Assembly: GCF_030272615.1 (NCBI RefSeq)
Contig: NC_081408.1
Coordinates: 67,869,546 to 67,933,545 of the forward strand
Length of the DNA: 64,000 bases
From: Cryptomeria japonica
Taxonomy: Eukaryota; Streptophyta; Pinopsida; Cupressales; Cupressaceae
Direction: 5' to 3'
Position 1 is the first letter of the stretch. Each line of letters starts with the position of its first letter. Below are positions 1 to 11,500 of this stretch, one piece after another. A program made the translations under genes and the position numbers. Under the pieces are notes generated by a model. The model did no database searches, had not been told where the DNA came from, and saw only the letters and a list, made by a program, of their open reading frames with translations.

Positions 1-299
1 TTAAAAACTTGCAAGTAAACAAGTTAGGAAAATCCAAGATTTTATGTGGGCTTCCACAAGCCTAAGTTTAGTTTTTTGGTTACAATTTTGAGCTCTTTGT
101 TATAAAAGTGCTACTCTATGAGAACACAGAAGCACTATTTCTAACAACAGCACCAGAGTACTCACAAAAGCGCAAAACTAATAACAACAACACTAAACTA
201 TTAACAAAATTGTTAATTTAAAATGTTTGACAGAATTAAAAAACTGATAGATAGAGAGCGCAAAAGTGCTAGATTATTACAACAGTGTTGATTAATGAA

Positions 300-374
300 C
301 AAAAGTGCTAAAACTCTAACTAAAGCACTAAAACTATAACAAAAGAGCTAAAATTGTAGCTAAAGCGCTAAAAC
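300..374. repeat. Degenerate ~20-bp tandem units (GCTAAAAC core)
   Basis: Units reading roughly AAAGYGCTAAAACT recur about every 19-21 bp up to the insertion point at 374. A related GCGCTAAAGCGC string resumes just across the insertion near 13116, consistent with a once-continuous tract. Confidence 0.5.
370..374. other. Target-site duplication AAAAC, left copy
   Basis: AAAAC here matches AAAAC at 13075-13079, immediately outside the two LTRs. The 5-bp length is usual for LTR retrotransposon integration. Confidence 0.85.
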
Positions 375-895
375 TATTAGAAATTAGGATCTTAGGATAC
401 TTATCATTATAAACAAGATTATAAAGTAAATGAAATATGGAACATACATGCAAACTGTACACATTACACAAGATATACATGGGGAAAACCATTTCAAGTA
501 AAAAACCCCATAAAGCATCATTTAATTAAAACACTTACAAATATAGTCTATAATAAAATAGACATGAACCTGGGGACACTCCTCCAATACTTCCACATGG
601 CCAATAATACCTCATATGCATAGTGATACAACTCACCATAAAGCTCCAAATTCACACACCTCTCAAATGAGAGAGAACCTCCTTAAATATAGGAGGAAGG
701 GTGACTTCACTAGTCACACCTTTTCAATAACCCCCACTCATAAATAATTAATAATCTAATAGTTATTAGATTATAATTATTTCAAATGGGATATGCTTAT
801 AAAGCATATAATATATAAGGTTTCATAACCTTATATTAGAACATTATATATAAATGTTATAAGGATGTGATCCCTAATAACATTATGTTCTAACA
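375..895 (-). repeat. 3' LTR of the non-autonomous element
   Basis: 521 bp, direct repeat of 12555-13074. On the plus strand it should begin TGTTAGAA and ends TTCTAACA; this copy starts TATTAGAA, a G-to-A change in the terminal TG. It contains GGGGAAAACC at 481-490 and AAAAACCCC at 501-509. Confidence 0.92.
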
Positions 896-905
896 CTCCC
901 ACTTA
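896..905 (-). other. Polypurine tract
   Basis: The minus strand reads TAAGTGGGAG directly before the TG of the 3' LTR, the position and composition expected for a plus-strand primer. Confidence 0.8.
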
Positions 906-1588
906 ATGTTAATAGGGGATCACATGTCAATTTCCATAGAAGAAAAAATGAAGCACCCCAATAACGTAGGTCTTCTTTGACAGTGATAAATAGGGACACA
1001 AATATATGCCAACATGAAGATCATGCATTCCGAACTACATGAAAGTCATCTTGTCATAATTTATAATCCCATTGTTTTAAAAATGATGATGTGAGGTCTT
1101 AAAAAATTATATTGGAGCCGCGGTCCCCTCAAATTAGCCTCTCCCCAGGTTCATTACATAGTGCCCGTAGGTCTTAATACAATGCTTTTACAAGTGGAAA
1201 TTTTACAAGGAGAAGAATTTACAATATGCCCATAGGACTTAAAAAAATCTGCCCGTAGGTCTTATGATATTGTGCTTATAGGACTTTTAAAAAAATCTGC
1301 CCATAGGTCTTACGATACTGTGCCTGTAGGACTTAAAAAATAAAGGATTTAGCCACTAGGTGGTGTCATTGACATGCACACTCCCCCTCAATGGCATCAC
1401 CTAAGGCCAAGCATTATTTGAATTTGGAGCATATAATGCCTAAAGGTCATGCCTATTAGGTCTTAAATCTAGGATTTAGCTACTAGGTGGTGTAATGTAC
1501 ACTCCCCCTTAATGGCATCACCTCAAAGCCAATCACTGCATAGAGGATTTCAAAGTGATGGCTAAAATTATAATATATAGTATGTTCT
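906..1588. repeat. Non-coding internal region with two short repeat families
   Basis: No coding frame. From about 1163 to 1340 a motif like TGCCCGTAGGTCTTA / TGCCCATAGGACTTA recurs five or six times. From about 1353 and again from about 1473 there is a longer repeated block, GGATTTAGCYACTAGGTGGTG followed by a CACTCCCCCT string and AATGGCATCACCT. It lies next to the 3' LTR of a minus-strand element. Confidence 0.55.
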
Positions 1589-1747
1589 CATGATCTTCAA
1601 AGTGTCTTTATTATAGAATGATTTCACTTGAGTGAGGTGCCCATGATCTTCAAGGTGCCTTTATTATATAATGCTTTCACTTGAGTGAGGTGCCCATGAT
1701 CTTCAAGGTGCCTTTATTATAGAATGCTTTCACTTGAGTGAGGTGCT
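1589..1747. repeat. 53-bp tandem array, left part (3 units)
   Basis: Units start CATGATCTTCAA at 1589, 1642 and 1695 and end GAGTGAGGTGCC, an exact 53-bp period. The third unit ends GTGCT where the consensus is GTGCC, and there the array stops. It resumes at 8494 in the same phase, which marks 1748-8488 as an insertion into the array. Confidence 0.9.
1743..1747. other. Diverged target-site duplication GTGCT, left copy
   Basis: The array consensus here is GTGCC. The left flank reads GTGCT and the right flank (8489-8493) reads GTTCC, each one change from consensus, so a GTGCC duplication is the simplest explanation. Confidence 0.65.
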
Positions 1748-2149
1748 TGTTATCACTATTTAAGAAATGGGTTTTCTTTTCCCATAATTGGCTAAGTTTT
1801 TGAAAATTTGGGTCAGACACACTGTCAGCTGCTTCAAGTCTGTGTTAGTTCTTAAGGGTTTAGGGTTTCAATTTTAAATCACTCAATGTTTGATAAAAAA
1901 CCCTCTGGTTTCTATTCCTTCATTACTTTATCCACTTAAGTAATGGGTCTTGGGGTCATATGAGGTGTCCCATCTTGTCATTTGCCTAGGCGGTTGTTGA
2001 ATTAATTGTAAAAATTTATGCCTTATGTCTTTTCTTCCCAATGTTGTCGGGCCTAGTAAGTTGCATGTAGCTTTTAGATGGATCTATGGTCTTCGCTATT
2101 TCATTAGGCGAAGTTGTACATGTTTTAAGACTTGTGAAATGGTGAAAGG

Positions 2150-3560
2150 GCTTGGCAGGACCCTGCAACAAAGACTTTCCAAGTGACTAAAAGGTGATCA
2201 AGTCTAATCTGATCCGACGGTTCGCGTTGTTTCATGACTGATAGATTCTTGAAGGTTATGCCCTGCGAAATAGCGAAAAGGTTTTTCAGTCTGTGAAAAG
2301 GGAGTTTTTATAAGAGCATAACAGATGCGCAAGTTGCATTTGATCTGACGGTTAGTGCAGCTTCACAGGAGGAAGATGCTTGACAGTTAGCTTTCACAAA
2401 GTAGCGAAATGACATGGCACTCCAAGCAGACAATCCAATTGGTCGAGATGGTGAGTAAGATGATGGCACGTGGCAGAAGGTCAAAATAGTCAGCAAATCA
2501 GGTCTAAGGATTAAAAGGTGGGTCCCAAAGGTGAGTCATGCCATGGGATAAGAAATGACCTGGCAGATACAGGTGTCAAGGATAAGGTGGAATCAGATGT
2601 GTCCTCTCAGTGAATAAAAGGTGAACATGTCAGTTCAAGAACGACTAGATGCCAGGTGGATGAAGTTGAGTCAAAGGGCCCATGTCTGCCAGATTCAGTT
2701 AAGTTGTTAAGCATCGAGCAAGTCAAATATGATCTAACGGTCCATGTATATTCGTGAAGGTAAAATGCTCATGTTTTAAAACTAGCAAAATAGTGAAAAG
2801 GTTTTTGGGCCTCGAAGACAGATAAAGCATGAAGTTAAAAGGGGATCAACTCCATTTTGATCCAAGGGCTCGCATTGTTTCATGGTTGTGAACCAACCGA
2901 AGGATATGCTTCACGAAATAGAAAAAGGAAGAGAAGGTTCATCCAAGTGTAATGTTAGATGGTGACGTGTCGATTGACACATGGTCTTAGAAGAAATTGA
3001 GGGCCCACCAAGGTGTAACCGGCAGTTATAAGGGAAAGACACGTGACTGGCGTTGAACTAAACTCGAAGAGTTTTCCAAAGCTAATGGTTGACTGCCACA
3101 TGGTATTCAGTAACCAATGAAAGAGTGGCATAAGTAAAGCAAGTATAAAGTTCTCCCTTAAAGGATGGTCATCTTTGATTTGATCCAACGCTTCACGTTG
3201 TTTCATGGTCCAAAGTTGAAAGTGGTTTAAGCTATGCGAAATAGCGAAAGACCATTAGCAGTCAAGATAGAAGCGTGGTTAATGAAGAAGCTGACGGTCT
3301 CGATAAGAGTTAAATGCCAAGTAGTTAAAGTTCCATCTAACACCTGGCATAGTTTTGCAAAAGAAAAGTGCTCGGAGGATAAAGCCCATGAAATGGCGAA
3401 AAGGAGGTAGGGCCCGGTGCTAAGGCAAAGTTGTTAAGTCAGTGTAAAGGCTGATCAAGTTTCATTTGATTGGATGGTTGGCATGATTTCGTTTAACAAA
3501 ATTGCCTGAAGGTTATGCTCTATGAAATAGTGAAAGAGCAAAAGGGAAAAATGTGTAGGT
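2150..3560 (+). repeat. Array of degenerate GATCYRACGGTT / GCGAAATAGCGAAA blocks
   Basis: A composite block recurs about six times at irregular spacing (roughly near 2208, 2346, 2730, 2860, 3180 and 3468): GATCYRACGGTT, often followed by GCRTTGTTTCATG, and then 40-60 bp later GAAGGTTATGC and GCGAAATAGCGAAA. All blocks point the same way and lie upstream of the gene at 3914-7551, in the place a promoter or U3 enhancer array would occupy. ATCCAACGGTT-like words are common in plant LTR promoters; the enhancer role is inferred. Confidence 0.55.
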
Positions 3561-3913
3561 ATGTTGTGACCCGTTGGAGCGAAAAATTTGAATTCTCTCA
3601 TGAATTCAATTCTGAAGGGATGGCCGAAGCATGCGGTATCAATGTCGCAATTAAGAGCCTGAGTACCATATATGATCTCGTATCAATTGAGTGAAGGTAT
3701 CATTCCAAATAATTGTTGCAAAGGAGCAGTTGCAAAGATTTTTTCTTCAAATACAGAGCAAATTCATTCAGTTGTGGAGCAGATTCCTTCAAGCTAAAAA
3801 TAGGTTTTCTTGTACTTTTGTGTGGTAATTCCTTAGTAGTGTGTTTTAGTTGAGGTCTTGATTTGTCACAGAACTAGTTGGGGGTAATAGTTTAATTGCT
3901 TGCATATTTTAAG

Positions 3914-6900
3914 ATGGCACCTAAGAGAGAATTCTTAGGGAAATTTAATTACCAGGAAAGGGCCATTTGTGATGATTTTCTTGAACAGTTGACATTGTCA
4001 ACTAATCAAGCGTCAAAAGTGAAAGAACTAGTGCCAAGAGCTCCTTGTTTGAAGATAGGAGAAGGGTTATATGACAAGGGTAACTGGTTGAGAGACCCAC
4101 AAGTTGGATTGTCTGGGTTGGGGTTGTTCAAAGTTGGATATGGCATGATAAATTCTCCAGCCCCGCAGAATAGCATCTGGGAGTTAGATGTGGGAAAATT
4201 GGTAGTTCCAAGAGTATTCATGGATATGGATCTCCTGACTCAGATTGCACATAATTATGATCCAGTCACAAGGAGCATTAGGGATATAAATGGGAAAGCC
4301 CTCATTGAAATAAGTAATGAGGAATTCAGAAGTTCTTTTGGGCTTAATGAGTTTACCAATTTTCTAGAGCCTATTAATTTCAAATCACTAGCTCAAGTAT
4401 ACAGTGCGCAGAGGAACCACCTTAGAAATGGGCCTCTTAAGGAATTCTTTGTGAAGATAGGTGGTTGACAGTTGTAGGACCCAACACTAAAGAGCCCTTC
4501 TCATTGAATCTATTCACCCCTAGGGCTAATGGATTGTATTGGTCACTTTGCCAGATTTTAGGAGAGGATGCTGAGGCAAATATGCCCAATCATTACATGC
4601 TAATGATTGCTCAGATTTTGAATCCTTCTCTTGCAATAACCTTTGATTATGCTTCCTTTATTACTGATGCTATCCATGAAGGGTTGATAGGAATAAATAA
4701 TGGGAAGGTTGATAGGCCTTTTGGATGGTATTCCCTCCTCATGCATCTATATTTATTCAAAGGTGGTGATTATTTTGCAAGTGGAATGGACCTTATAAAA
4801 GAGAAAGATGGAGAAAAGATGCCAGTGCAATTATGGAGTACAATGCTATCATGGGACAGAGATGATGCTAGTTTCTTAAAATTTGATAAATGTTTTGCAT
4901 CAAAGATTAGGACTCTTCTTTGTTCAGAAAATCCAATAATCCCCAAGGCTCTTTTGGAATTTATTAGACCAAAAGAATTTGCAGAAAATATAAAAATTGT
5001 CCATAATTGGGGTGATATTTACTTATACCCTATCTCCATAATTTTCAGAGTATTTGGTTTCAGAGGCACTTCATTTTTATTGCCCTATTAGGTCCCTCTC
5101 AAAGTAGGAACTGTAAAAATCCTCAGACAAATTAGTAGTGTGCAAGAAGTTGAGCTAACAGGCAGGGGTAAAGGGGCCATTTTCCCTACGGTTACTATAG
5201 CCCACCAATTTGTAATAACCAAGGGAGGTTGGAACTATTTTGAGGATTTTCTTAAACCTTATCATTTGTCAACTGCAGTATCTAGGTGTGTCGATCCTGA
5301 AGATTTCTTTAATGGTATGTTTAGAAAGAGAGAAATATGTAGAGGTAGACCCCATCAATTCTAGTTTCCTGAAGACCTCATTAGAAATGAGTTTGATCTA
5401 GATGAGTAGGAGCTAAGGAAGGAAAAGTGGATGGCTTATAAAAAGGCTTTAGACTTTGTACATCAGTTTGATGCCAGCTCTGACCCATTATCTAGCTTTC
5501 ACCCTTTTGAGGAGAAAATAAAGTTCCTAATTCTTTGCTTTGAGGATGTAATGTAGACTCTAAAAGAAAAGAGGGAGGTTGTGATTAAAAACAACCCTGA
5601 AAAGGCAATAATGGTTCTAAGTAGGTTTTCCCCCACTAGAGCAATCCCTCCTGGTGACTATACATTGCACAAGAAGTCTAATTATAGTGTGTTGATGCCT
5701 ACAACAGGGGAGCCCTCTACCTCTAAAGGAAAGAGGAAGATACAAGATGTCACTGACATCCAAGATAGCCCAAAGAAGTAGAGAGTAGGAAAAGAAATAC
5801 AATCTGATACACCCTTGTACTCTCCATCTCAATCCCCTATTCATATAGGAAATGAATAAGCAACAGCTAAGCAACTAATACAGTTAGGTAGCCTGGGAGA
5901 AATAGCTTACACATATGATGAAGTAGAAGAAGGAATGCCAGAAGAGCCCCTTGCTGCTGAGATGAACATCACTACTAATGAGTTTAAGGGCCAAGAGTGG
6001 GATCCTGAGATCAAACAGGCCAGTGAGGACTTCTTGGCTGACAATAACTTTGTTACATCAGGAGCATTCATGTAGTTTGTATGGAAGCAAAACATTGACA
6101 AATACAATGCAAGATGTGAGAAGAGAAAAGGTGAGCAGCCTCATAAAGATCTAACTGTGGTTGAGGAGAATAAAGAAAGAAATGATAGATGAGTTTAAGA
6201 CCATCACTCTTGAGCAAGGAAGAGATATGGTGGCACAAGCTGGAGTACTCATTCTCCCTGAGTGGGACATAGCCGATGCCTTGGTATTGGAGGCAATGAG
6301 AAAAGAAACCAAACCCATGGAGGGAATCATTTTTAGCAAAGATAATGTTGCACTAGTCATGTAGTCTCTTAAGAGAGATGAGAATAGGAGAAATAAGGAC
6401 ACCCCAAGGTCAAGTTACCTTGGTGGAATGATAGTAAAAAGAGTGCAAAACATAGGGGTGGTGGAAGCTGCTAGCACTGTGCTAGAAACTACAAAGTTTA
6501 GTGTTGCAGTAGCAAAAAGGGAAGCTAAGGAACAAGCAAACCTCCAAGTTAGGTTGGAGACACTTTTGAAGGCTTACAACAGTGCTAAGGAAGAGGTAAG
6601 GGGTAAAGATAGCATCATTGCTAAGCTGCAAAGCCAGTTGACAGGACAGTACCATCAAGGTGAGTCTTCAACAATGATAATCTCCTCTTCTCCTACAAGA
6701 CCTCCACCTACCAGCCTCATTATTGAGTTCCCACCATCCCTAGCATCTTCTAGTTCTCAAATGATTGAGATCACTCCCCAAGAATTGGAGAATTTAAAAC
6801 AGGCTCAGGCCTTGTATGCCAAGAAGTATGAAGAAAGAGTAAGGGCTACCATTTCAAGTTTTGCAGACACCATGGGGGCCTCACTATTGTATAACAACAT

Positions 6901-7551
6901 AAGCAAGATTTTGGATATGTGGAATGAGCTTAATGGGGATAAGGCCATTTTGATGCCTATTTTTGACAAGTGGAAGCCTAGAGAGTAGGATTTGGAGCTT
7001 ATTTGTGTATCTTATGATGAAGTAGGGGTAGATCCTATCATCAAATCCACTTCTGACACCACAAAGGATCTAATAAAATTAGCATAAGGGATAGACAATG
7101 CTGATAGGAAGATCAACTTGTACAAAAAGGAGTAAACTGATCATGTTTTTGAATTGCTCCCAAGAGTTATTGTTAGCCCAAATCAATTGAAGGACAAACA
7201 AGTGTGGCTTAAGGAATTAGAGGCCAAATTGTCAACTAGAATAAAATGAATTGTTGACTTAGATGATGCTTCCTTTTTGTTGTAACAATTTAGGAGATAG
7301 AGAGAATCAAATCTCATTACGGTTTTCTCAATTCAAAGGTTAACAAGATGAGGAATTCATGGAAAAGGTTAACCAAGGCTAAAGCAAAAGTGATTAATTT
7401 TGCATGGCCGGCTGATGATGTATACAACGTGTGGACAAGAAAATATGCCATCTAGAATGTAGAGCAGTTAGAAGGCGCTCCTGAAAAGTTAGAAGAGGTT
7501 ACAATCGGACAACAAGTAGAAGAAGTTGTGGAGGTCAAAAAGGACTTGTAA
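3914..7551 (+). pseudogene. Unrecognised protein of about 1,200 residues, decayed
   Basis: Function unknown. I start it at the ATG at 3914 (product begins MAPKREF); an in-frame ATG at 3896 would add six residues. Long consecutive frames follow: 3914-4468, then a frameshift to 4465-6160 with TAG/TAA stops at 5089, 5362, 5407, 5554, 5779, 5857 and 6073, a second shift into 6161-7250 with stops at 6362, 6986, 7085 and 7133, and a last shift ending at TAA 7549-7551. The N-terminal half is globular in character and has a segment YDPVTRSIRDINGK. The middle has a Ser/Thr/Lys-rich linker near 5700-5790. The C-terminal third (6428-6988) looks coiled-coil-like with a Pro/Ser-rich break. The last 50 residues are Glu/Val-rich. 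I see no zinc knuckle, DSG protease, DD(35)E or YxDD motif, so it is not a standard pol. A gag-like or captured host protein are both possible. Confidence 0.6.
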
Positions 7552-8488
7552 CCGTATTTGTAAAAGATTTTGTAACTTCTTCTAGAGAAGAAATGATTGT
7601 AACAAATTCTCCTAGGAAAGTCCAAAGCTATGTGCATCCATATTGTTATAAATGGATACCAGGACTAGTGAAAAGATGATCGCAAATAATTGTAAGAAAA
7701 TGCTGCAGAAATTTATCTAAGCTTTTCCAAGTTTTAATGGAGAATATTTGAAAGTTTTTTGTAATACTTTCTTGAAGATAATATCAATATACAGACCATC
7801 AGTTTTGAGTTTAAACTTTGTGTCGTCTTCAAATGTGTTTGCAAGTGTTTACTATTTCATTCTAAATAATCCAATGTTAGTTTGTTTGAATAAGGTTGTA
7901 AGGCAACTTTCAGTAGATATTTTTCTTAGCTTTTCTCTTTAGGACAGGAATTAAATATGCAAGAATTATTTCTACTAGTAAATTCTCTGTAGGATACTTT
8001 GAATCTTGATGAGCATAGTTTGATGAAGTATGAATAAATTCTTATGTGTGTCAGGCATATATAGGGATCTGCAGAAGCCAAGCTAATGGGATGTGTAGAG
8101 ATATTTTGATTGGGGGAGTATTATTTGAATTTAGATGACTCTGTGACCTTGGATAAGGCATTGGTATAGATCAAGGTTGTTTATTACATGTTTTGTAGGT
8201 CAAATACTGAATATGAGTACAATTTTCATTCCTTTGTTTCAGTAAGTTTAAGGTGATTAGATCCACTAGTTTTCTGGACTGGTTTGTTGTGGATTTATCT
8301 TTTAAAAGTGTGAATTTAGTTCACAAAGGTATACCCGCCTGGACTTAGAGTAGGTCCGAAGTGTAGAAGGTTAAATCAAGCCTTGTCATATGTTGTCTTG
8401 GAAGTTTCCTTCCCTTTAATATCTATTCTACACAGAGTTATCATACTATTATAAGGATGTTGAAGTGAATCAGATTTTGAAGACAACG
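7552..8488 (+). other. 3' untranslated-like tail of the insert
   Basis: Non-coding, T-rich on the plus strand, with AATAAA at 8033-8038 about 480 bp beyond the stop. A purine run GATTGGGGGAGTA near 8109-8121 resembles a polypurine tract, but the sequence after it does not match the start of the insert, so I do not call an LTR here. Confidence 0.4.
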
Positions 8489-8493
8489 GTTCC
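8489..8493. other. Diverged target-site duplication GTTCC, right copy
   Basis: One change from the array consensus GTGCC. The array continues immediately with CATGATCTTCAA at 8494. Confidence 0.65.
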
Positions 8494-8560
8494 CATGATC
8501 TTCAAGGTGACTTTATTATAGAATGCTTTCACTTGAGTGAGGTGCCCATGATCTTCAATG
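8494..8560. repeat. 53-bp tandem array, right part (about 1.3 units)
   Basis: One full unit (8494-8546) and the start of another (8547-8560) match the array at 1589-1747 in sequence and phase. Confidence 0.88.
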
Positions 8561-11500
8561 TTTATTTTGATCTTTAGAAATGATATTCCTAGAATGAGTA
8601 AAGTAACTTCAAGTAATATGGTACTTTCATATGTATCCAAATGGAAATCTTCCATAAATCTTCAAGGCCATATTGATTCTTTAAGAGCTACATTCATATT
8701 TTGTCCATTTGATTCAAAGACACATAGAAGATAGTCTTCTTATTAAAGTATTGCCGCATCCATGTAATAGCACTTACACCATATGTTTTGAAGGCATAAC
8801 CTCGCCATAGAAGAAACAATATAGTTAGTAACATAGTAATCAACTTCATTTTTGGTGCAAAGAAAGAACATAATATTATTTTTGTCATTTGCCAAAAATT
8901 ATATAATATTCCTTATAAAAATATAGTCCAATGATTGGTAGAAAGGAGAACAACATATATTTTCATGAGAATAGGAATGGATAATTTGTTGTCTTGTTTC
9001 AAATAAAAAAATAGACATGCTACTACATATAGTAATGATCCATAAAAAATTAGGCAACGAGTGATCTATCCTTTCTAGGTTTGCTCCCCAAACAGTTATA
9101 AGGGCGATAGTCACCCATTATAAATAGTATGATTGAAAAAAAAAATGGATCAAATATAGAATAGAATAACAAATCACTTGGATATCCAAAAAAGGATGCT
9201 AATGAGAATTTTTTTAATTTACTTATAAATAGTTAATAGCCTTTATATTTTATTGGTAAATATTTTATCCTCTATCTATAGATGATCATTGTGATAATTT
9301 GATAGTAAATCATTCGTAAATCAAACATAGTACAAGTAAGAATATCCTCAATGATAATATAATCCATATCCTTCATCAAATACCAAAAACAAATTAAGAT
9401 AATCCATGATGTTCCTTCCTTTTATTCCTACTAGTTCATATGTGACATTTTAAATGCTACATAAGCACTAATATAGTTAATAATAAGTAATTTGGAAGGC
9501 CCACTTGAAAGGGTATGTTGACACATTGAAGTAAAGTTAGTTGAGTAAAGATTCAAAATTCATTACATGGGTCTTAAATATATATGAAGTGAAAAAATAT
9601 ATTGAAAGTAAATGGGAAATGTCATAAATAGATAAATTTCATGATAATAACAATGGATACCAAAAATTACCCTATCAAAAATGTAGTTTAAGATATTCTC
9701 CTAATAATTTCATGCCAATTAGAATGACAAAGAGACCTCAAGTATATGGTTTACTTCTAGATATTATCATGCCAATGTATATGCTTAGAAGGGGTGTAGA
9801 GAGTCTTCCCTTCTTTTCGTCCTCATATCTTAGTGAAAATGGAATTAATTTGTCAAATTTAATATAACAAGAGTCCAAGTTCTTTGAGAGAAATAGTGAC
9901 CTCTTTAGATGGTTGTGTGGACCACTTATATTCTTTAGGGTAATTTGTTTCACAATATTATATCAACTTTGGTACATAGAAATTATTGATATCTAGTTAC
10001 AAGTGTGAGGCCAAAAAAGGATTACTCTTTTAACATACATTCTCAATAAATGTCTTTAAATATTGTTACCATGGGTCACTTAGTTGTTCACCAATTTCTA
10101 TAGAAACCTCTTTGCATTGGTTCGTTAATTATTAAGGATCACCCAAATGTGTCTCTAAGTGTCTCTTTTCTTCTCTGAATTAAGATTGAACTTAGAGGCT
10201 TTTGATAATACAAAATTTTATGATCTATTTACTCAAGGATAATATATAATGCTTAATGACATATAGTTGTAGATGTGAATGGGATAGAAGATCCACCCCA
10301 TAACATTTATAAAAAAATATTTTTGTTCTCCAAAAAAAAGTTGATCCATTTTATGTGAATACAAAAAAATTTTTAAAATGATCTCTTGAAAAAAAATGGT
10401 TCTACTCTAATGTATATTCCCTTTTCCATATAGTAGAAATATATAATTCAAAGTATTTTGATCCTTTAAACATAAAAATAGCTTCTATGTCTTCCCAAGT
10501 TAGAATTAGCATTTTGAGTCCATAACTCTAAACTCATATTTAAGAGTCATTTGATATGAAAGATCCCCACAGAAAATAGTCTCATTACTATGGACCCATA
10601 TATGAAAATGTATTTTATTATTAATTATAAAAATATTTCCTCTTCAAGCCATCCATATTGAGTGAGAGCTTTGAATTGTAAGAGTCTAAAAACTTGTACG
10701 ATAGTTGTTCATTTTAAATAGACAATTTTTATTGGCCCTTTACTTGTTAGATGGAGATGTTGACGATAGGCAAAATCCTTCCAATATACTGAAGATGAAG
10801 AATTTACCCTCACTATTGAATGATATGGAAACAAGGAAACTAGTGAGAAATCTTCAGGACAAATGTTTCTATACTTTATAATTAATTAAAGAGGTGCGCC
10901 AAGCCTTGGAATTTAACATGGAAGTTATGGGGATAGGAGAAGAAAATCTTGGTGTCTTAATTATGGAAGTAGTTTCTTTGCCTATTATAGTGGAATTTGA
11001 ATCAAGAAAGTCTTTGAAAGGAATAACCAAGAACGTAAATATTATGTGTGGTTGACTTCCAAACAGATGACAATAATGAGAACCATTAAGAATTCTAAAA
11101 AAAACTGTCAAATAACTCTAAACATCGAACAATTTATTAAGGTTGCATATCATATAATGCTTGACAATGGCTCTGTTGATATTATGCTTGATAATGGCTC
11201 TGTTGATATTATCCTTGATAATGCCTCTCCTGATAGCGGTGGCTCTTGCTTTCTGTCTTGGAATAGAAGCAGTGGGAAATGGGCGACAGGAAGTGGTGAG
11301 GCGAGGCCAGGTCACCCTGCCCAAACTTTCCTTGCAACATGCACTCCTAATCTCTTCCATATGGATGAGTTTTTGCAACTTACCCATTTTGAGTTCCAAT
11401 ACTTCTAAATACACATCTAGTAAATTTCTTACCTACTATTAAAAACAAATTTTAATACTTGTTTTGGTTCCACCACAAAAATGTGAGACTGGGCCACATG

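Larger units (their letters stand above)
1..374 (-). mobile_element. Internal part of an old LTR element, left of the nested insertion
   Basis: This segment joins directly to 13075 once the 375-13074 element is removed, since AAAAC is present at both 370-374 and 13075-13079. It therefore belongs to the same minus-strand element as the LTR at 13219-14660. It is AT-rich with no coding frame. From about 300 it carries 3-4 degenerate units of about 20 bp built on a GCTAAAAC-like core. The rest of this element lies off the left edge, so its family cannot be named. Confidence 0.5.
1748..8488 (+). mobile_element. 6.7-kb gene-bearing insertion bounded by TG...CR, no internal LTR pair seen
   Basis: The insertion begins TGTTATCACT and ends GAAGACAACG; the final G would be A in a canonical CA end. 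It interrupts the 53-bp array with a 5-bp, now diverged, duplication. These are LTR-retrotransposon-like boundaries, but I compared both ends with the interior and see no second copy, PBS or confident PPT. It contains, in order, a region of repeated GATCYRACGGTT blocks (about 2150-3560), a 5' leader, a broken gene of about 3.6 kb, and a 3' region with AATAAA at 8033-8038. It could be a giant solo LTR carrying a gene, an element that lost one LTR, or a transduced host segment. Its polarity is opposite to the host element. Confidence 0.65.

Noticed and set aside
8109-8488. A 3' LTR after the purine run GATTGGGGGAG
   Set aside because: The following sequence does not match the start of the insert at 1748 or anything upstream of the gene, so there is no repeat to support it.
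11046-11442. Three overlapping frames around 11.1-11.4 kb
   Set aside because: They are open on both strands partly because of the in-frame 27-bp repeat. No homology that I recognise, and no consistent start or context.
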